40,806 nt of DNA from Eubacteriaceae bacterium (lineage in GTDB: Bacteria; Bacillota; Clostridia; Eubacteriales; Alkalibacteraceae): NCBI GenBank assembly GCA_003446375.1, contig DMAW01000012.1, positions 1 through 40,806 on the forward strand, given 5' to 3'. Made by a program: the position numbers and the translations under genes. Positions within the stretch are counted from its first letter, which is position 1; every line of letters starts with the position of its first letter. The notes under the pieces were generated by a model. The model searched no databases, was not told the origin of the DNA, and saw nothing but the letters and a program-made list of their open reading frames with translations. This document shows positions 7,502 to 16,702 of the stretch, piece after piece.

Positions 7502-8422
7502 ATGATTTATGCATTGGTTGATGTAGGATCTAATACTATGCGAATGAATGTTTACAAATGCGAGGAGCAGAATATAAAGCTCTTGTTTGGCACCAAAAAT
7601 CCTGCTGGGCTAGCCGGATACGTTGATAACGGCGCAATGTCTAGAAAAGGTATCAAAAAAGCCATCAGCGTTTTGTCTGAATTCAAGGAAATAATCAATA
7701 ATTTTGAAATTGACGAGTTCTTTGTTTTTGCAACCGCTTCCTTAAGAAATATAGATAACAGCAAGGAAACTGTTCAAGAAATTGAAAATATTACCGGTTT
7801 AAGCATTGACATAGTTTCCGGCGAAGATGAGGCGATACTTGATTTCATCGGTGCTACCAAAGTTGTCGATGTCAGCGATGGACTTATTGTAGATATTGGT
7901 GGCGGAAGCACAGAATTAGTTACTTTTGAAAATAGAAAAATAATCAATGCCTTAAGCATCCCTATTGGTTCGTTAAATATGTATAAAAAGTGCGTCAGTC
8001 AGCTTTTGCCAGATAAAAAAGAAAGGAAATTAATTAAAAAAACCATCAAAAATGAACTTGACGGCATAAATGAGATTATAACTAAACCATATAAGATCGT
8101 ATGTGGTGTTGGCGGAACTGTAAGAGCTGCAAAAAAATTAAACAATTCAATTTATGACCTTCCGGACAGCAATAACGAAGTGGAAATAAAAAACATAAGA
8201 AAAATCTTGAAAATATTGTCCAATGATTGTCGAGATTCTCTTGATACGATTTTACAAGTCGTTCCGGACAGGATACACACCATTATTCCTGGGATGTTGA
8301 TTTTACATGAAGTAGCAAAAGTATTTAAAAGCGACAAAATAATAGTAAGCAATTATGGCGTGCGTGAAGGTTATCTCTATGACAAAGTTTTAAAGGAGAA
8401 GGCTTTATATGACAAATCCTGA
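7502..8422 (+). CDS. ppx: Ppx/GppA-family exopolyphosphatase
   Basis: 306 residues forming the two ASKHA (actin-like) lobes of the family. Phosphate-loop motifs are DVGSNTMRM near the N-terminus, DIGGGSTELV around residue 127 and GVGGTVRAA around 202. It corresponds to the short form lacking the C-terminal HD-like and tail domains of E. coli Ppx (about 513 residues). Ppx removes terminal phosphates from polyP; GppA-type enzymes act on pppGpp, and sequence alone does not fully separate the two. Immediate linkage to ppk favours exopolyphosphatase. The ATG follows a GGAGGG site, and the 3' end overlaps ppk by 14 bp. Confidence 0.9.
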   Translation: MIYALVDVGSNTMRMNVYKCEEQNIKLLFGTKNPAGLAGYVDNGAMSRKGIKKAISVLSEFKEIINNFEIDEFFVFATASLRNIDNSKETVQEIENITGLSIDIVSGEDEAILDFIGATKVVDVSDGLIVDIGGGSTELVTFENRKIINALSIPIGSLNMYKKCVSQLLPDKKERKLIKKTIKNELDGINEIITKPYKIVCGVGGTVRAAKKLNNSIYDLPDSNNEVEIKNIRKILKILSNDCRDSLDTILQVVPDRIHTIIPGMLILHEVAKVFKSDKIIVSNYGVREGYLYDKVLKEKALYDKS

Positions 8423-10574
8423 TTTTAAATATGACACAAGCTATACCCAAAACCGTGAATTATCTTGGCTTAGGTTCAACCAGCGCGTCCTCGAGGAAGG
8501 GTGTGATCATATTGTTCCTTTGCTTGAGAGATTAAAATTCATATCAATATTCATAAGCAATCTTGACGAATTTTTTATGATTAGAGTAGGCAGCCTCTTT
8601 GACCTCTCACGAATTAAAAGAGAAACTTATGATAATAAAACCGGAGATACCCCAAAAGAGCAGCTGGATAAAGTCTTTTCTGCTGTTAAGCCTTTATATG
8701 AAGAAAAAGACAAAGCGTTTTTCCAACTGGAAGATCAGTTGCGGCAGCGAGGCATTTACAATCTCAATATCAATGAGTTAACAGGCGCGGAGCTTAAATT
8801 TACAGACAATTATTTTAAAAGAAATATCATGCCGCTGTTATCTCCTCAAATCATAGACTCTCACCACCCTTTTCCTCATTTGTGGAATAAAACTCTTTAT
8901 ATTGTAGCAAATGTTCAATATAAAGAAAGCTCTTCAAAAATAGGTATTCTAGGGGTTCCCAATGCAATTCCAAAATTGTTGTTTATGCCGGGCAATGGAC
9001 TTCGTTATATATTGATGGAAAAATTGCTGCTGCAATATTATGATACAGTTTTCGATTTATACAATGTATCTAATAAATGCATAATCTCTGTTACAAGGAA
9101 TGCAGACATAAGTCCCGAAGACGAAGCCTTTGATTTCGATGAAGATTTTAGAGATCACATGAAGCAGATACTTAAAAAAAGATCTCGCCTAGCACCGGTA
9201 AGGTTGGAGGTAGAAGGCTCTCTTGATAAAAAGATGGGCAAATATCTAACAGATAAGTTGAACATAAGAGAAAATCAAATTTTCATCAGTAGATCACCAC
9301 TCATAATGGATTATGCTTTCTTGTTGGAAGATACTCTCTCCAATATAGAAAAACACGGCTTGATATACGCTCCTTTTGAGCCTCAATATCCTGCCAGCTT
9401 AAATAAGAGATTCAGCATAATTAATCAAATTAAAAAGAAAGACCTCTTGTTGTTTTATCCATATGAGGACATAGAGCCTTTGATAGTATTGCTAAAAGAA
9501 AGTTCTACATCAAAAACAGTCAAGTCCATTAAAATAACCCTGTACCGGCTTGCTTCAAGATCCAAAATAATCGATTACCTATGTGAAGCGGCAGAAAATA
9601 ATAAAGACGTTACCGTGCTAATAGAGCTCAGAGCAAGGTTCGATGAACAAAACAACATAGAATGGGCAGAAAGGCTAGAAGATTCAGGCTGCAAGGTAAT
9701 TTACGGATTCGAAGAATATAAAGTTCATTCAAAAATATGTCTTATTACCTGCATGGAAAAAGATAAAATCAGTTATATCACTCAAATAGGCACAGGCAAT
9801 TACAATGAAAAGACTGCCAAATTATATACAGATCTATCATTGATTACTGCCGATCAGGAAATAGGAAAGGATGCAGTGAATTTTTTCAAAAACATGTCGA
9901 TCGGAAATTTAGACGGAATTTATTTTAAACTTATGGTAGCTCCCTCTTCATTTAAAAATAGGCTTTTTGAGCTAATAGATGAAGAAATTGAAAAATCCCA
10001 AAGAGGCGCAAAAGGCCATCTGATTTTCAAAGCAAACTCTCTAACCGAAAGAGATTTAATCGACAAGTTGTCTGAAGCTTCTGTAGCAGGAGTGAAAATC
10101 GACTTGATCATCAGAGGTATTTGCTGCATCTTGCCTGGAATTAAAGGAAAGACAGAAAATATAACCGTCACGAGCATAGTGGGACGATTTTTGGAACACC
10201 CTCGGATATATTGCTTTGGAGATGGCAAAGATGCAAAAATATTCATTTCTTCTGCAGATTTAATGACTAGAAACATGACCCGCCGAGTTGAATTGTCATG
10301 TCCTATACTAGATGAAGACAACAAAGCCAGAATACTGCATATATTGGATATCATGCTTAAGGACAATCAAAAGGCCAGGATAATGAATACGGATGGAACC
10401 TACTTTAAAAAAACCTATGATGTCAAACACCCTTTGAACAGCCAAAGATATTTTATTAAAGAAACCATGCTCGCAAATATAAAGGCCAAGCAGGATAAGT
10501 CAAATAACCCAGTTAAATTAAGGTTATTGAAACTCGCATTTAATGGCATCTCTAAGTTAATTGATAAGCTATGA
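8409..10574 (+). CDS. ppk1: Polyphosphate kinase 1
   Basis: 721 residues with the four-domain PPK1 layout. The N-terminal domain begins RELSWLRFNQRVLEE. The two phospholipase-D-like C-terminal domains carry the autophosphorylated histidine H440 (YKVHSKICL), the GTGNYNEKTAKLYTDLSL segment and a second histidine near the C-terminus (LEHPRIYCFG). PPK1 reversibly polymerises the ATP gamma-phosphate into inorganic polyphosphate at the membrane. It starts 14 bp inside ppx with an AAGGAG site, so synthesis and breakdown enzymes are co-translated. It is the last gene of the operon, before a strong terminator. Length is normal (E. coli 688). Confidence 0.96.
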   Translation: MTNPDFKYDTSYTQNRELSWLRFNQRVLEEGCDHIVPLLERLKFISIFISNLDEFFMIRVGSLFDLSRIKRETYDNKTGDTPKEQLDKVFSAVKPLYEEKDKAFFQLEDQLRQRGIYNLNINELTGAELKFTDNYFKRNIMPLLSPQIIDSHHPFPHLWNKTLYIVANVQYKESSSKIGILGVPNAIPKLLFMPGNGLRYILMEKLLLQYYDTVFDLYNVSNKCIISVTRNADISPEDEAFDFDEDFRDHMKQILKKRSRLAPVRLEVEGSLDKKMGKYLTDKLNIRENQIFISRSPLIMDYAFLLEDTLSNIEKHGLIYAPFEPQYPASLNKRFSIINQIKKKDLLLFYPYEDIEPLIVLLKESSTSKTVKSIKITLYRLASRSKIIDYLCEAAENNKDVTVLIELRARFDEQNNIEWAERLEDSGCKVIYGFEEYKVHSKICLITCMEKDKISYITQIGTGNYNEKTAKLYTDLSLITADQEIGKDAVNFFKNMSIGNLDGIYFKLMVAPSSFKNRLFELIDEEIEKSQRGAKGHLIFKANSLTERDLIDKLSEASVAGVKIDLIIRGICCILPGIKGKTENITVTSIVGRFLEHPRIYCFGDGKDAKIFISSADLMTRNMTRRVELSCPILDEDNKARILHILDIMLKDNQKARIMNTDGTYFKKTYDVKHPLNSQRYFIKETMLANIKAKQDKSNNPVKLRLLKLAFNGISKLIDKL

Positions 10575-10578
10575 TCAT

Positions 10579-10629
10579 TAATAATGACCCGCTATTAAAG
10601 AAAATCATTTTAATAGCGGGTCATTATTA
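10579..10629. terminator. Bidirectional terminator between ppk1 and the PTS EIIA gene
   Basis: A perfect 21-bp stem (10579-10599 with 10609-10629; core TGACCCGCTATTAAA) has a 9-nt loop. Downstream is a T-rich stretch (AGTTTTTG) in plus sense. The stem includes the stop codon of the convergent EIIA gene, so one hairpin closes both operons. Confidence 0.9.
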
Positions 10630-11094
10630 GTTTTTGATTTTTATTATATTTTTTTCAAGGCATCTTACGTATCTTCCAGCTGACAGCACATCTATTTTTT
10701 CTCCTGTCAGAAATACAACTGGAGATTTAAGAGATTTTCCTTTTTCAAGGATTTTTGCTTTATCTATTTTCACCAGCACATCTCCCTGCTTAATGCGATC
10801 TCCTTGAGAGATGCAAAGCTTAAAGCCTTCCCCTCCAAGCTCGACAGTATCCATTCCTATATGAATTAAATATTCCATATCACCACTTTTAATGCCTATT
10901 GCATGTCCTGTTGGAAATGTCATAATAATCTCTCCATCAGTTGGAGCTTTAACCTCGACACCTTTAAAATCTATGGCAAATCCATCCCCCATTGACTTTT
11001 TTGAAAAAACTTCGTCATCTATTCGGTCTAATCCAATCAATACACCCTCCATAGGTGAAAGAAATTCTTTTTTATAAAAAATTTTTTTAAACAT
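10627..11094 (-). CDS. PTS glucose-type EIIA component
   Basis: 155 residues, a stand-alone EIIA of the Glc family (Crr-like). The phosphorylated histidine is H78 in LIHIGMDTV and the stabilising histidine is H64 in TGHAIGI. SPMEGVLIGLDRIDDEVF and APTDGEI are typical. It accepts phosphate from HPr and passes it to the EIIB domain. It is the third gene of the alpha-glucoside operon, 46 bp after EIICB, and that EIICB lacks an EIIA domain, so it supplies the missing part. A role in inducer exclusion is possible but not shown. Confidence 0.93.
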   Translation of the reverse strand: MFKKIFYKKEFLSPMEGVLIGLDRIDDEVFSKKSMGDGFAIDFKGVEVKAPTDGEIIMTFPTGHAIGIKSGDMEYLIHIGMDTVELGGEGFKLCISQGDRIKQGDVLVKIDKAKILEKGKSLKSPVVFLTGEKIDVLSAGRYVRCLEKNIIKIKN

Positions 11095-11140
11095 ACATCT
11101 CGTTTGAACCGCTAATCCAAACTTCCCCCTCAGTTTTTAT

Positions 11141-12742
11141 TTAAGCCATTCCATTGGCATTATTTTGTGATATCAAACTCTCAAATTCATCTCTGACTTG
11201 TGGCACTGAAAGACCTACTATTACCTGAATAGCATTGCCATTTCGCACAACTCCATGAGCCCCCGATTCCTTGAAGCATGTATCTGGCATAAGCTTTGCT
11301 CCATCCTTTACCGATACTCTTAATCTTGTTGCACAATTCGTGACATCTACGATATTCCCCGCTCCCCCTAGCGCCTCTAAAAACATTTGAGCTTGAGATA
11401 GTGTTTTGTCGGCAACCACCGAGACCGAAGAAGATGAGTTTTTCGCTTTGTAGTCTGCCTTCGTGTATAGCTTTGTTTCATCCGTATCTCTTTCCCGTCC
11501 CGGAGTAGCTAAATCAAACTTTAATATGGCAAATCTGAAAGCAAAGAAATATATTGCAGTAAATATAAGCCCTATTATAATCTGTGTCAGATATGTTGTA
11601 GAATGATACCTAAAAAGCGGCATCCAGTTCTGAGCCATCCACTCTATCAATCCTCCACCAAAGTTGCCTACGACTCCAAATGTATATGAGACTGCTGCCA
11701 GCGTTGCAGCAAGCACAGAATGCAAGGCAAAGAGAGCAGGTGCAATAAATAAGAATGTAAATTCCAAGGGCTCTGTTATCCCGGCAATTACTGCTGTCAA
11801 AGTTGCAGGAATAAGAAGGCCAGCTACTATCTTTTTCTTTTCAGGCTTCGCTGTAGTATAAATTGCCAATGCGATTCCAGTACAACCAAATACTTTTGAA
11901 AGTCCGTGAAGAGCAAAACCCCCTGCCGGAAACATCTCCTTCAAACTCATTGCGGATGTTGCAAAGGTTGAAATATTCTGAGTCCATTCCGCATATATTC
12001 CGCTTTCAACCACAGCTGGACCAAATATAAATGGACCGTATATAAAATGGTGCAATCCTGTTGGTATCAGAATCCTTTCCAGGAATGTATATAGCCATAC
12101 TCCAAAGACCCCTGTTGATTTCAAAAATCCCTGCATAGAAGCAATTCCCAATTGAATTTGCGGCCAAATAAAACTTATCATAAGAGCCGTAGGCAGCATT
12201 ATCAAAAAACCGATTATGACTACAAACGAAGAGCCTTGAAATATCCCTAAAAAATCAGGTAGCTTAGTATCAAAAAACCTGTTATGAAGATAAACAGCAA
12301 TCGCTGCTATAAATATAGCTCCAATCATTCCGGTATCTAGTGTTTTTATTCCGGCTATGAGCGCAAGTCCGCTGACACCTCCTACTTCCATAGAATAGTC
12401 TACATTAAAAGTCGGTCCCCACAATTGGAGCAATGCGCTTATGAAGTAGTTGAATGTTAAATATATTACAAGGGATTCAAGACAGGCTCGTGCTTGAGCC
12501 TTTTTAGCCAAAGCTATGGGAAGACCCACCACGAATAATAGCGGTAGCTGTCTGAAGACCGTCCAGCCCCCCTCCTCCACAACAAACCAAAATTTATACC
12601 ACATTCCATCAGGATGGGCTATAGAGCCCATAATTTCTTGATTCTTAAACAATATTGTAAGTCCCACTGTAATGCCAGCAAAAGCAAATAGCAGAACTGG
12701 TACAAACATAGCTGCACCAAACCTTTGAATTTTTTGTTTCAT
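11141..12742 (-). CDS. PTS alpha-glucoside/maltose-type EIICB
   Basis: 533 residues. Residues about 1-420 are a membrane EIIC domain of the glucose superfamily with about ten helices (for example GLHHFIYGPFIFGP and GITEPLEFTFLF). Residues about 450-530 are the EIIB domain, with the phosphocysteine C470 in TNCATRLRVSV. It imports and phosphorylates a disaccharide. The adjacent GH4 6-phospho-alpha-glucosidase points to maltose or related alpha-glucosides (MalP/AglA-type). Gene order glucosidase-EIICB-EIIA with gaps of 40 and 46 bp indicates one operon. Confidence 0.92.
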   Translation of the reverse strand: MKQKIQRFGAAMFVPVLLFAFAGITVGLTILFKNQEIMGSIAHPDGMWYKFWFVVEEGGWTVFRQLPLLFVVGLPIALAKKAQARACLESLVIYLTFNYFISALLQLWGPTFNVDYSMEVGGVSGLALIAGIKTLDTGMIGAIFIAAIAVYLHNRFFDTKLPDFLGIFQGSSFVVIIGFLIMLPTALMISFIWPQIQLGIASMQGFLKSTGVFGVWLYTFLERILIPTGLHHFIYGPFIFGPAVVESGIYAEWTQNISTFATSAMSLKEMFPAGGFALHGLSKVFGCTGIALAIYTTAKPEKKKIVAGLLIPATLTAVIAGITEPLEFTFLFIAPALFALHSVLAATLAAVSYTFGVVGNFGGGLIEWMAQNWMPLFRYHSTTYLTQIIIGLIFTAIYFFAFRFAILKFDLATPGRERDTDETKLYTKADYKAKNSSSSVSVVADKTLSQAQMFLEALGGAGNIVDVTNCATRLRVSVKDGAKLMPDTCFKESGAHGVVRNGNAIQVIVGLSVPQVRDEFESLISQNNANGMA

Positions 12743-12782
12743 ACTAAACCACCCTATCTATAATTAGTGTTTGATTATAAAT

Positions 12783-14108
12783 CTAATTCAATTCAGGCCA
12801 GTATTCTTTATTAGCTTCTATCAAATCATCCAATATATTTTTTGCGACAGTTGCACTCGGAACTGTTTTGGACAGCGTCAAGGCCTGCCATAATTTTTGA
12901 TAGCTGCCTGTGATCCATGCATCAACTACCAGCTTCTCTACAGAAACCTGCTGCTCCATCAATCCTTTCTGAAATTGGGGGATCCTTCCGATGCTCAGTT
13001 TCTCATATCCGTCACTTCCCACCAAACAGGGTATCTCTACCATGCCTGTCGAATCAAAATTTTCAATTGCTCCTTCATTCTCGACGATCAGAAGCATTCT
13101 TTCTTTTGTATTGAATGTGATTGCTCTAGCTAAATCAACTATATAACTTGCATGTTCATCAGGATGAAAATTGCAATTTTCTGCAGTCCCTTTGTCTATG
13201 ATATCCTGTGCTGCTTTAAAAACTGCTTTCTCTCGTCCATCAATGACTTCATTAGCCCTAGAATATTCTTTGTCTGAATGTTCGACCACGTAATCTTGAA
13301 ATAAATAGTATTTCAAATATGTGTTTGGTAAAGTTTCAGGATCTAATTCATATACATCTTTTGCTTTATAAAAAGTGTCATTCCAACTGGCATCAACATG
13401 TTGATGATGACCCATGTCAAAAGTATATCCGTATTTTGCGACATGTTCCTTAATTTTTGGCATAAGATCATTTCCGTTTTTATCTCTGATGCTATTCCAC
13501 CAACCAAAGTGATTAAGACCATAGTATCTTATGTCCATCTCTTTTCTTGAATTCAAACCCGCTATCCTAGCCATGAGCTCTTCTATGCCTACAGGCATGT
13601 CACATATATTCAGAACTTTCGAATCCGGCCTAAGTCTTCTAGTAGCCTCTGCAACTATTGCTGCAGGATTAGAATAGTTGAGCATCCATGCATTCGGAGA
13701 GTATTTTTCCATATAATCAATGATTTCGATTATCCCTCCTATAGATCTCATCCCATAAGCAATTCCACCTGGACCACAAGTCTCTTGTCCCACTACATTA
13801 TACTTAAGAGGAATTTTTTCATCCAATTCGCGCATAGCATATTTTCCCACTCTGATATGCGCCATGACAAAATCGATGTCAGCAAAGGCCTCTTTTGGAT
13901 CTGTCGTATAGCAAAATTTGATATCTGGTGCTCTTTCATTTAGAAGAATTTTACAAGCTTCCCCTATAATCTTCTGCCTATCACCATCATTGTCGTAAAA
14001 TTTAATTTGGCTAATCGGAAATTTGTCGAGATTATCCAATAGCATTATTACTATTCCAGGTGTGAACGTGCTGCCTCCGCCTGCTATTGTAATCGAGCTT
14101 AATTTCAT
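12783..14108 (-). CDS. 6-phospho-alpha-glucosidase (GH4)
   Basis: 441 residues from ATG 14108, the same length as GlvA/MalH. The enzyme hydrolyses maltose 6'-phosphate and related phospho-alpha-glucosides by the unusual NAD+/Mn2+ redox mechanism. The N-terminal NAD-binding loop is AGGGSTFTPG. The metal ligands are C169 in the diagnostic CDMP motif, which distinguishes 6-phospho-alpha-glucosidases within GH4, and H200 in GLNHFGWW. An upstream in-frame start at 14282 would add 58 residues. ATG 14108 has an AAAGGATG site and starts right before the Rossmann strand, so it is preferred. First gene of the sugar operon, downstream of rpiR. Confidence 0.94.
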   Translation of the reverse strand: MKLSSITIAGGGSTFTPGIVIMLLDNLDKFPISQIKFYDNDGDRQKIIGEACKILLNERAPDIKFCYTTDPKEAFADIDFVMAHIRVGKYAMRELDEKIPLKYNVVGQETCGPGGIAYGMRSIGGIIEIIDYMEKYSPNAWMLNYSNPAAIVAEATRRLRPDSKVLNICDMPVGIEELMARIAGLNSRKEMDIRYYGLNHFGWWNSIRDKNGNDLMPKIKEHVAKYGYTFDMGHHQHVDASWNDTFYKAKDVYELDPETLPNTYLKYYLFQDYVVEHSDKEYSRANEVIDGREKAVFKAAQDIIDKGTAENCNFHPDEHASYIVDLARAITFNTKERMLLIVENEGAIENFDSTGMVEIPCLVGSDGYEKLSIGRIPQFQKGLMEQQVSVEKLVVDAWITGSYQKLWQALTLSKTVPSATVAKNILDDLIEANKEYWPELN

Positions 14109-14210
14109 ATAAAACATCCTTTCATTTTTAAGTATAATGTTTACCGGTTTAATAAGCGCGCTTGCTTTGTACTTATAGTAATTGTTTACATCCACAATTT
14201 CAATACATTT

Positions 14211-14225
14211 GGAACACCTTGTTCC
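14211..14225. promoter_or_regulatory. Inverted repeat, candidate RpiR operator
   Basis: A perfect 6-3-6 inverted repeat, GGAACA-CCT-TGTTCC, lies about 100 bp upstream of the GH4 start, in the 170-bp space that must contain that operon's promoter. It sits between the rpiR terminator and the sugar operon. Binding by the adjacent RpiR protein is inferred from position only. No convincing -35/-10 pair was identified. Confidence 0.45.
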
Positions 14226-14270
14226 TTTGATACCGCAAGGGACTTTATCACATTTTCCGTGATAAATCAC

Positions 14271-14303
14271 AAAAGATCTCAAGCCCGAGGCTTGAGATCT
14301 TTT
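14271..14303 (-). terminator. rpiR terminator
   Basis: A 15-bp stem (14271-14285 with 14289-14303) with a 3-nt loop contains AGATCTCAAGCC and its complement. It overlaps the last codons and stop of rpiR and is followed by only a short T run in minus sense. It would insulate rpiR from the GH4-PTS operon. Confidence 0.75.
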
Positions 14304-15073
14304 TCCAACCGTATTTGTTCTAATTTAAATTTTTCATATTTGACATACATTATCTCTATGACAAGATAGTAGATTATAAGGGATTCATAGGGTGGGATGC
14401 TGGCATCTTCTAAAAGATTGAATTGATAAGGTGTTATATATATTTTTTCTGTGCTCAAACTTGCCAGCGTATTATCTTTGAGCCTTGTTATCGAAATAAA
14501 GGGTACGCTTCTTAATTTTAATTCCCGAGCTATCTTTATCACTTGTTCGGATTCGCCATCCAATGAAACGATAATAAAAAGATCATCCTTGGAAAGACTA
14601 TTTGACAGCAGATTAAATTCAGCATTTCCTTCGAGAATATAAATCAGTTCTCCTCCATTTACAAAAAGACGTTTAATTTCATTTACAACATTTTTTTGAA
14701 CAAAACCTGACCCATAACCTATTATTCTATTCGAATTGTAAATCAATCTGTATACTGAATTAAAGTCTTTTTCCGCCATCTCTTCAGCGACTCTTTTATA
14801 GAGGCTTAACAAAGCTTTCACTTCATCAACTTTTTCTTCTTTATGGGTATTTGTTTCCATTTTTAAAATTGCTTTTAACTCGCTGTAGCCACCTAATGAT
14901 ATCTTTTTAGCAAAACGAAGAATTGTCGTTCTCGATACACAGCACTGATCTGCAATTTCATAGATAGACATTTTTTTACATTTTTCTTTGTTGTTATATA
15001 TGAATTGCCAAATTTGAAGATCTGTTTGATTTAATAGATGCCTGTGCTCATTTATTAGTTCTTCTAACTTCAT
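14279..15073 (-). CDS. RpiR-family transcriptional regulator (HTH-SIS)
   Basis: 264 residues. Residues 1-75 are the RpiR-type HTH (MSIYEIADQCCVSRTTILRFAKK). Residues about 105-240 form a SIS sugar-phosphate isomerase fold (YGSGFVQKNVVNEI and LFIIVSLDGES). SIS domains bind phosphosugars, so the product of the EIICB reaction is the plausible effector. It lies directly upstream of, and in the same direction as, the alpha-glucoside genes. GlvR/MalR regulators of such operons in Firmicutes are of this family. It is separated from them by a terminator and probably transcribed alone. Confidence 0.9.
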   Translation of the reverse strand: MKLEELINEHRHLLNQTDLQIWQFIYNNKEKCKKMSIYEIADQCCVSRTTILRFAKKISLGGYSELKAILKMETNTHKEEKVDEVKALLSLYKRVAEEMAEKDFNSVYRLIYNSNRIIGYGSGFVQKNVVNEIKRLFVNGGELIYILEGNAEFNLLSNSLSKDDLFIIVSLDGESEQVIKIARELKLRSVPFISITRLKDNTLASLSTEKIYITPYQFNLLEDASIPPYESLIIYYLVIEIMYVKYEKFKLEQIRLEKDLKPRA

Positions 15074-15164
15074 AAATAGTCACCGCTTCCCAAATGATTT
15101 TGCTTATACCTTATTATACTACATTCTGATATTGTACTGTAAAACAAAATTTAATTGCTGGAAA

Positions 15165-15200
15165 TTAAAGGCAAATTCTTTTGTGAGAATCTGCCTTTAA
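15165..15200 (-). terminator. Terminator of the decarboxylase operon
   Basis: Inverted repeat with TTAAAGGCA / TGCCTTTAA outer arms and ATTCT / AGAAT inner arms around one mismatch and a 6-nt loop, 25 bp after the oadB stop. The following T tract is short. Confidence 0.65.
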
Positions 15201-15224
15201 TCTATCATACTGCTTTTATTTTTT

Positions 15225-16337
15225 TTACCCAAAGAAGTTCAAAAGCACCCCTGCAGCAACCGCAGATCCGATTACTCCTGCCACGTTTGGACCCATAGCA
15301 TGCATTAGAAGAAAATTTGATGGATCTTCTTCCTGACCCACCTTTTGAACAACCCTTGCAGCCATTGGAACTGCAGAAACTCCAGCTGCTCCAATCATCG
15401 GGTTTATCTCTCCTTTTGTGACTTTGCACATTACTTTTCCAAATATAGTTCCTCCGGCAGTGCCTATTGCAAATGCAATCAGCCCCAATGCTATTATCCC
15501 AAGGGTTCTTGGATCTAAAAGTGTTTGAGCATCTGCTTTTGCGCCGACTGTAAGACCCAATACTATCGTTATTCCATACATCAGAGCATTCTTAGCTACT
15601 TCAACCAAATTGGGAACAACACCTGATTCTTTTGCAAGATTTCCGAACATCAGCATTCCTACCAGTGGCGAAGCGCTGGGCACCAATAATATTACCACAA
15701 TGGTCACGACTATGGGGAAAAGTATCTTTTCCAGTTTGGTCATGTGCCTTAACTGTTTCATCTTGATAAGTCTTTCTTCTTTTGTTGTAAGCAATCTAAT
15801 AATCGGTGGTTGAATTACAGGCACTAACGCCATATACGAATATGCAGCCAGAGCGATTGGACCAAGCAGATGGTCTGCCAATTGGCTAGTCAAATAAATG
15901 GCCGTAGGTCCGTCTGCTCCTCCGATTATTCCAATTGATGCCGACTCCAAGGCAGTATATCCTAGAAACAATGCCCCAAGAAATGCGCTAAATATGCCAA
16001 GCTGCGCGGCTGCACCAAGAAGCATGCTCTTAGGGTTTGCTATAAGAGGACCAAAATCTGTTGATGCCCCAACACCTAAAAATATAAGCGGCGGGTAGAT
16101 CCCATACTCTATTCCTTTGTACAGAATCTTTAAAAGACCACTTTCTTCCATCAGTCCATTAAGAGGAAGATTGACCAGCAACATTCCAAAGGCTATGGGT
16201 ATAAGAAGGTATGGCTCATATTTTTTATAGATAGCCAAATATATAAATATCAAGGCTATGCCTATCATAATCAAATCTTGACCCCTAATCGCGGCGATTC
16301 CACTAGTATCTATAAATTCCTTTAAGATTTCAACCAT
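15225..16337 (-). CDS. oadB: Na+-transporting decarboxylase beta subunit
   Basis: 370-residue polytopic membrane protein of the OadB/GcdB/MmdB family. It decarboxylates carboxybiotin while exporting Na+. The conserved Na+-site aspartate is D142 in GGADGPTAIYLT. A second conserved region, GAAGVSAVPMAARVVQ, lies near the C-terminus, followed by LMHAMGPNVAGVIGSAVAAG. The protein is last in the operon alpha-delta-biotin carrier-beta, 8 bp after the carrier gene. The short N-terminal extension relative to Klebsiella OadB is normal for Clostridia. Confidence 0.94.
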   Translation of the reverse strand: MVEILKEFIDTSGIAAIRGQDLIMIGIALIFIYLAIYKKYEPYLLIPIAFGMLLVNLPLNGLMEESGLLKILYKGIEYGIYPPLIFLGVGASTDFGPLIANPKSMLLGAAAQLGIFSAFLGALFLGYTALESASIGIIGGADGPTAIYLTSQLADHLLGPIALAAYSYMALVPVIQPPIIRLLTTKEERLIKMKQLRHMTKLEKILFPIVVTIVVILLVPSASPLVGMLMFGNLAKESGVVPNLVEVAKNALMYGITIVLGLTVGAKADAQTLLDPRTLGIIALGLIAFAIGTAGGTIFGKVMCKVTKGEINPMIGAAGVSAVPMAARVVQKVGQEEDPSNFLLMHAMGPNVAGVIGSAVAAGVLLNFFG

Positions 16338-16345
16338 CGATACAC

Positions 16346-16690
16346 CTACTTTCCAGCAATCTCAAAGAGGAGCGTACCACTGTCTATTACTTGTCCTTCT
16401 TTAACATTAACTGCAGATATTCTTCCATCTACCGGAGATATAATTTCATTTTCAAGCTTCATGGCTTCTAGTATTAATAATATCTCTCCCTTTTTTACTA
16501 TCTGCCCCGTAGATGCTTTTATTGAAAATACATTCCCCTGCATAGGTGCTTCTACTTTGACATCTCCTGATGAGTCTCGCTTGTCGCCTGATGCTTCAGG
16601 CTTTTTCTGGCTTGCAATCGTACCTTCTTTTGCTTCTTCTACTTCTACCAAATATTCTTTTCCGTTCACTTTTATCTTGTATGCTTTCAT
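16346..16690 (-). CDS. Biotin carboxyl carrier protein of the Na+-pumping decarboxylase
   Basis: 114 residues. An N-terminal strand MKAYKIKVNGKEYLVEV and a charged flexible linker (about 20-45) lead to a biotinyl/lipoyl domain. The biotinylated lysine is K78 in LEAMKLENEI. The carrier shuttles CO2 between the carboxyltransferase subunit and the membrane subunit. In Klebsiella this domain is fused to OadA; here it is separate, as in methylmalonyl-CoA and glutaconyl-CoA decarboxylases. It sits between the delta/gamma and beta subunit genes. Confidence 0.93.
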   Translation of the reverse strand: MKAYKIKVNGKEYLVEVEEAKEGTIASQKKPEASGDKRDSSGDVKVEAPMQGNVFSIKASTGQIVKKGEILLILEAMKLENEIISPVDGRISAVNVKEGQVIDSGTLLFEIAGK

Positions 16691-16702
16691 TTGTATACCT
16701 CC

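Noticed and set aside
14109..14282. 58-residue N-terminal extension of the GH4 enzyme
   Set aside because: It crosses the rpiR terminator and an operator-like dyad. ATG 14108 has a ribosome binding site and gives exactly the 441-residue family length.
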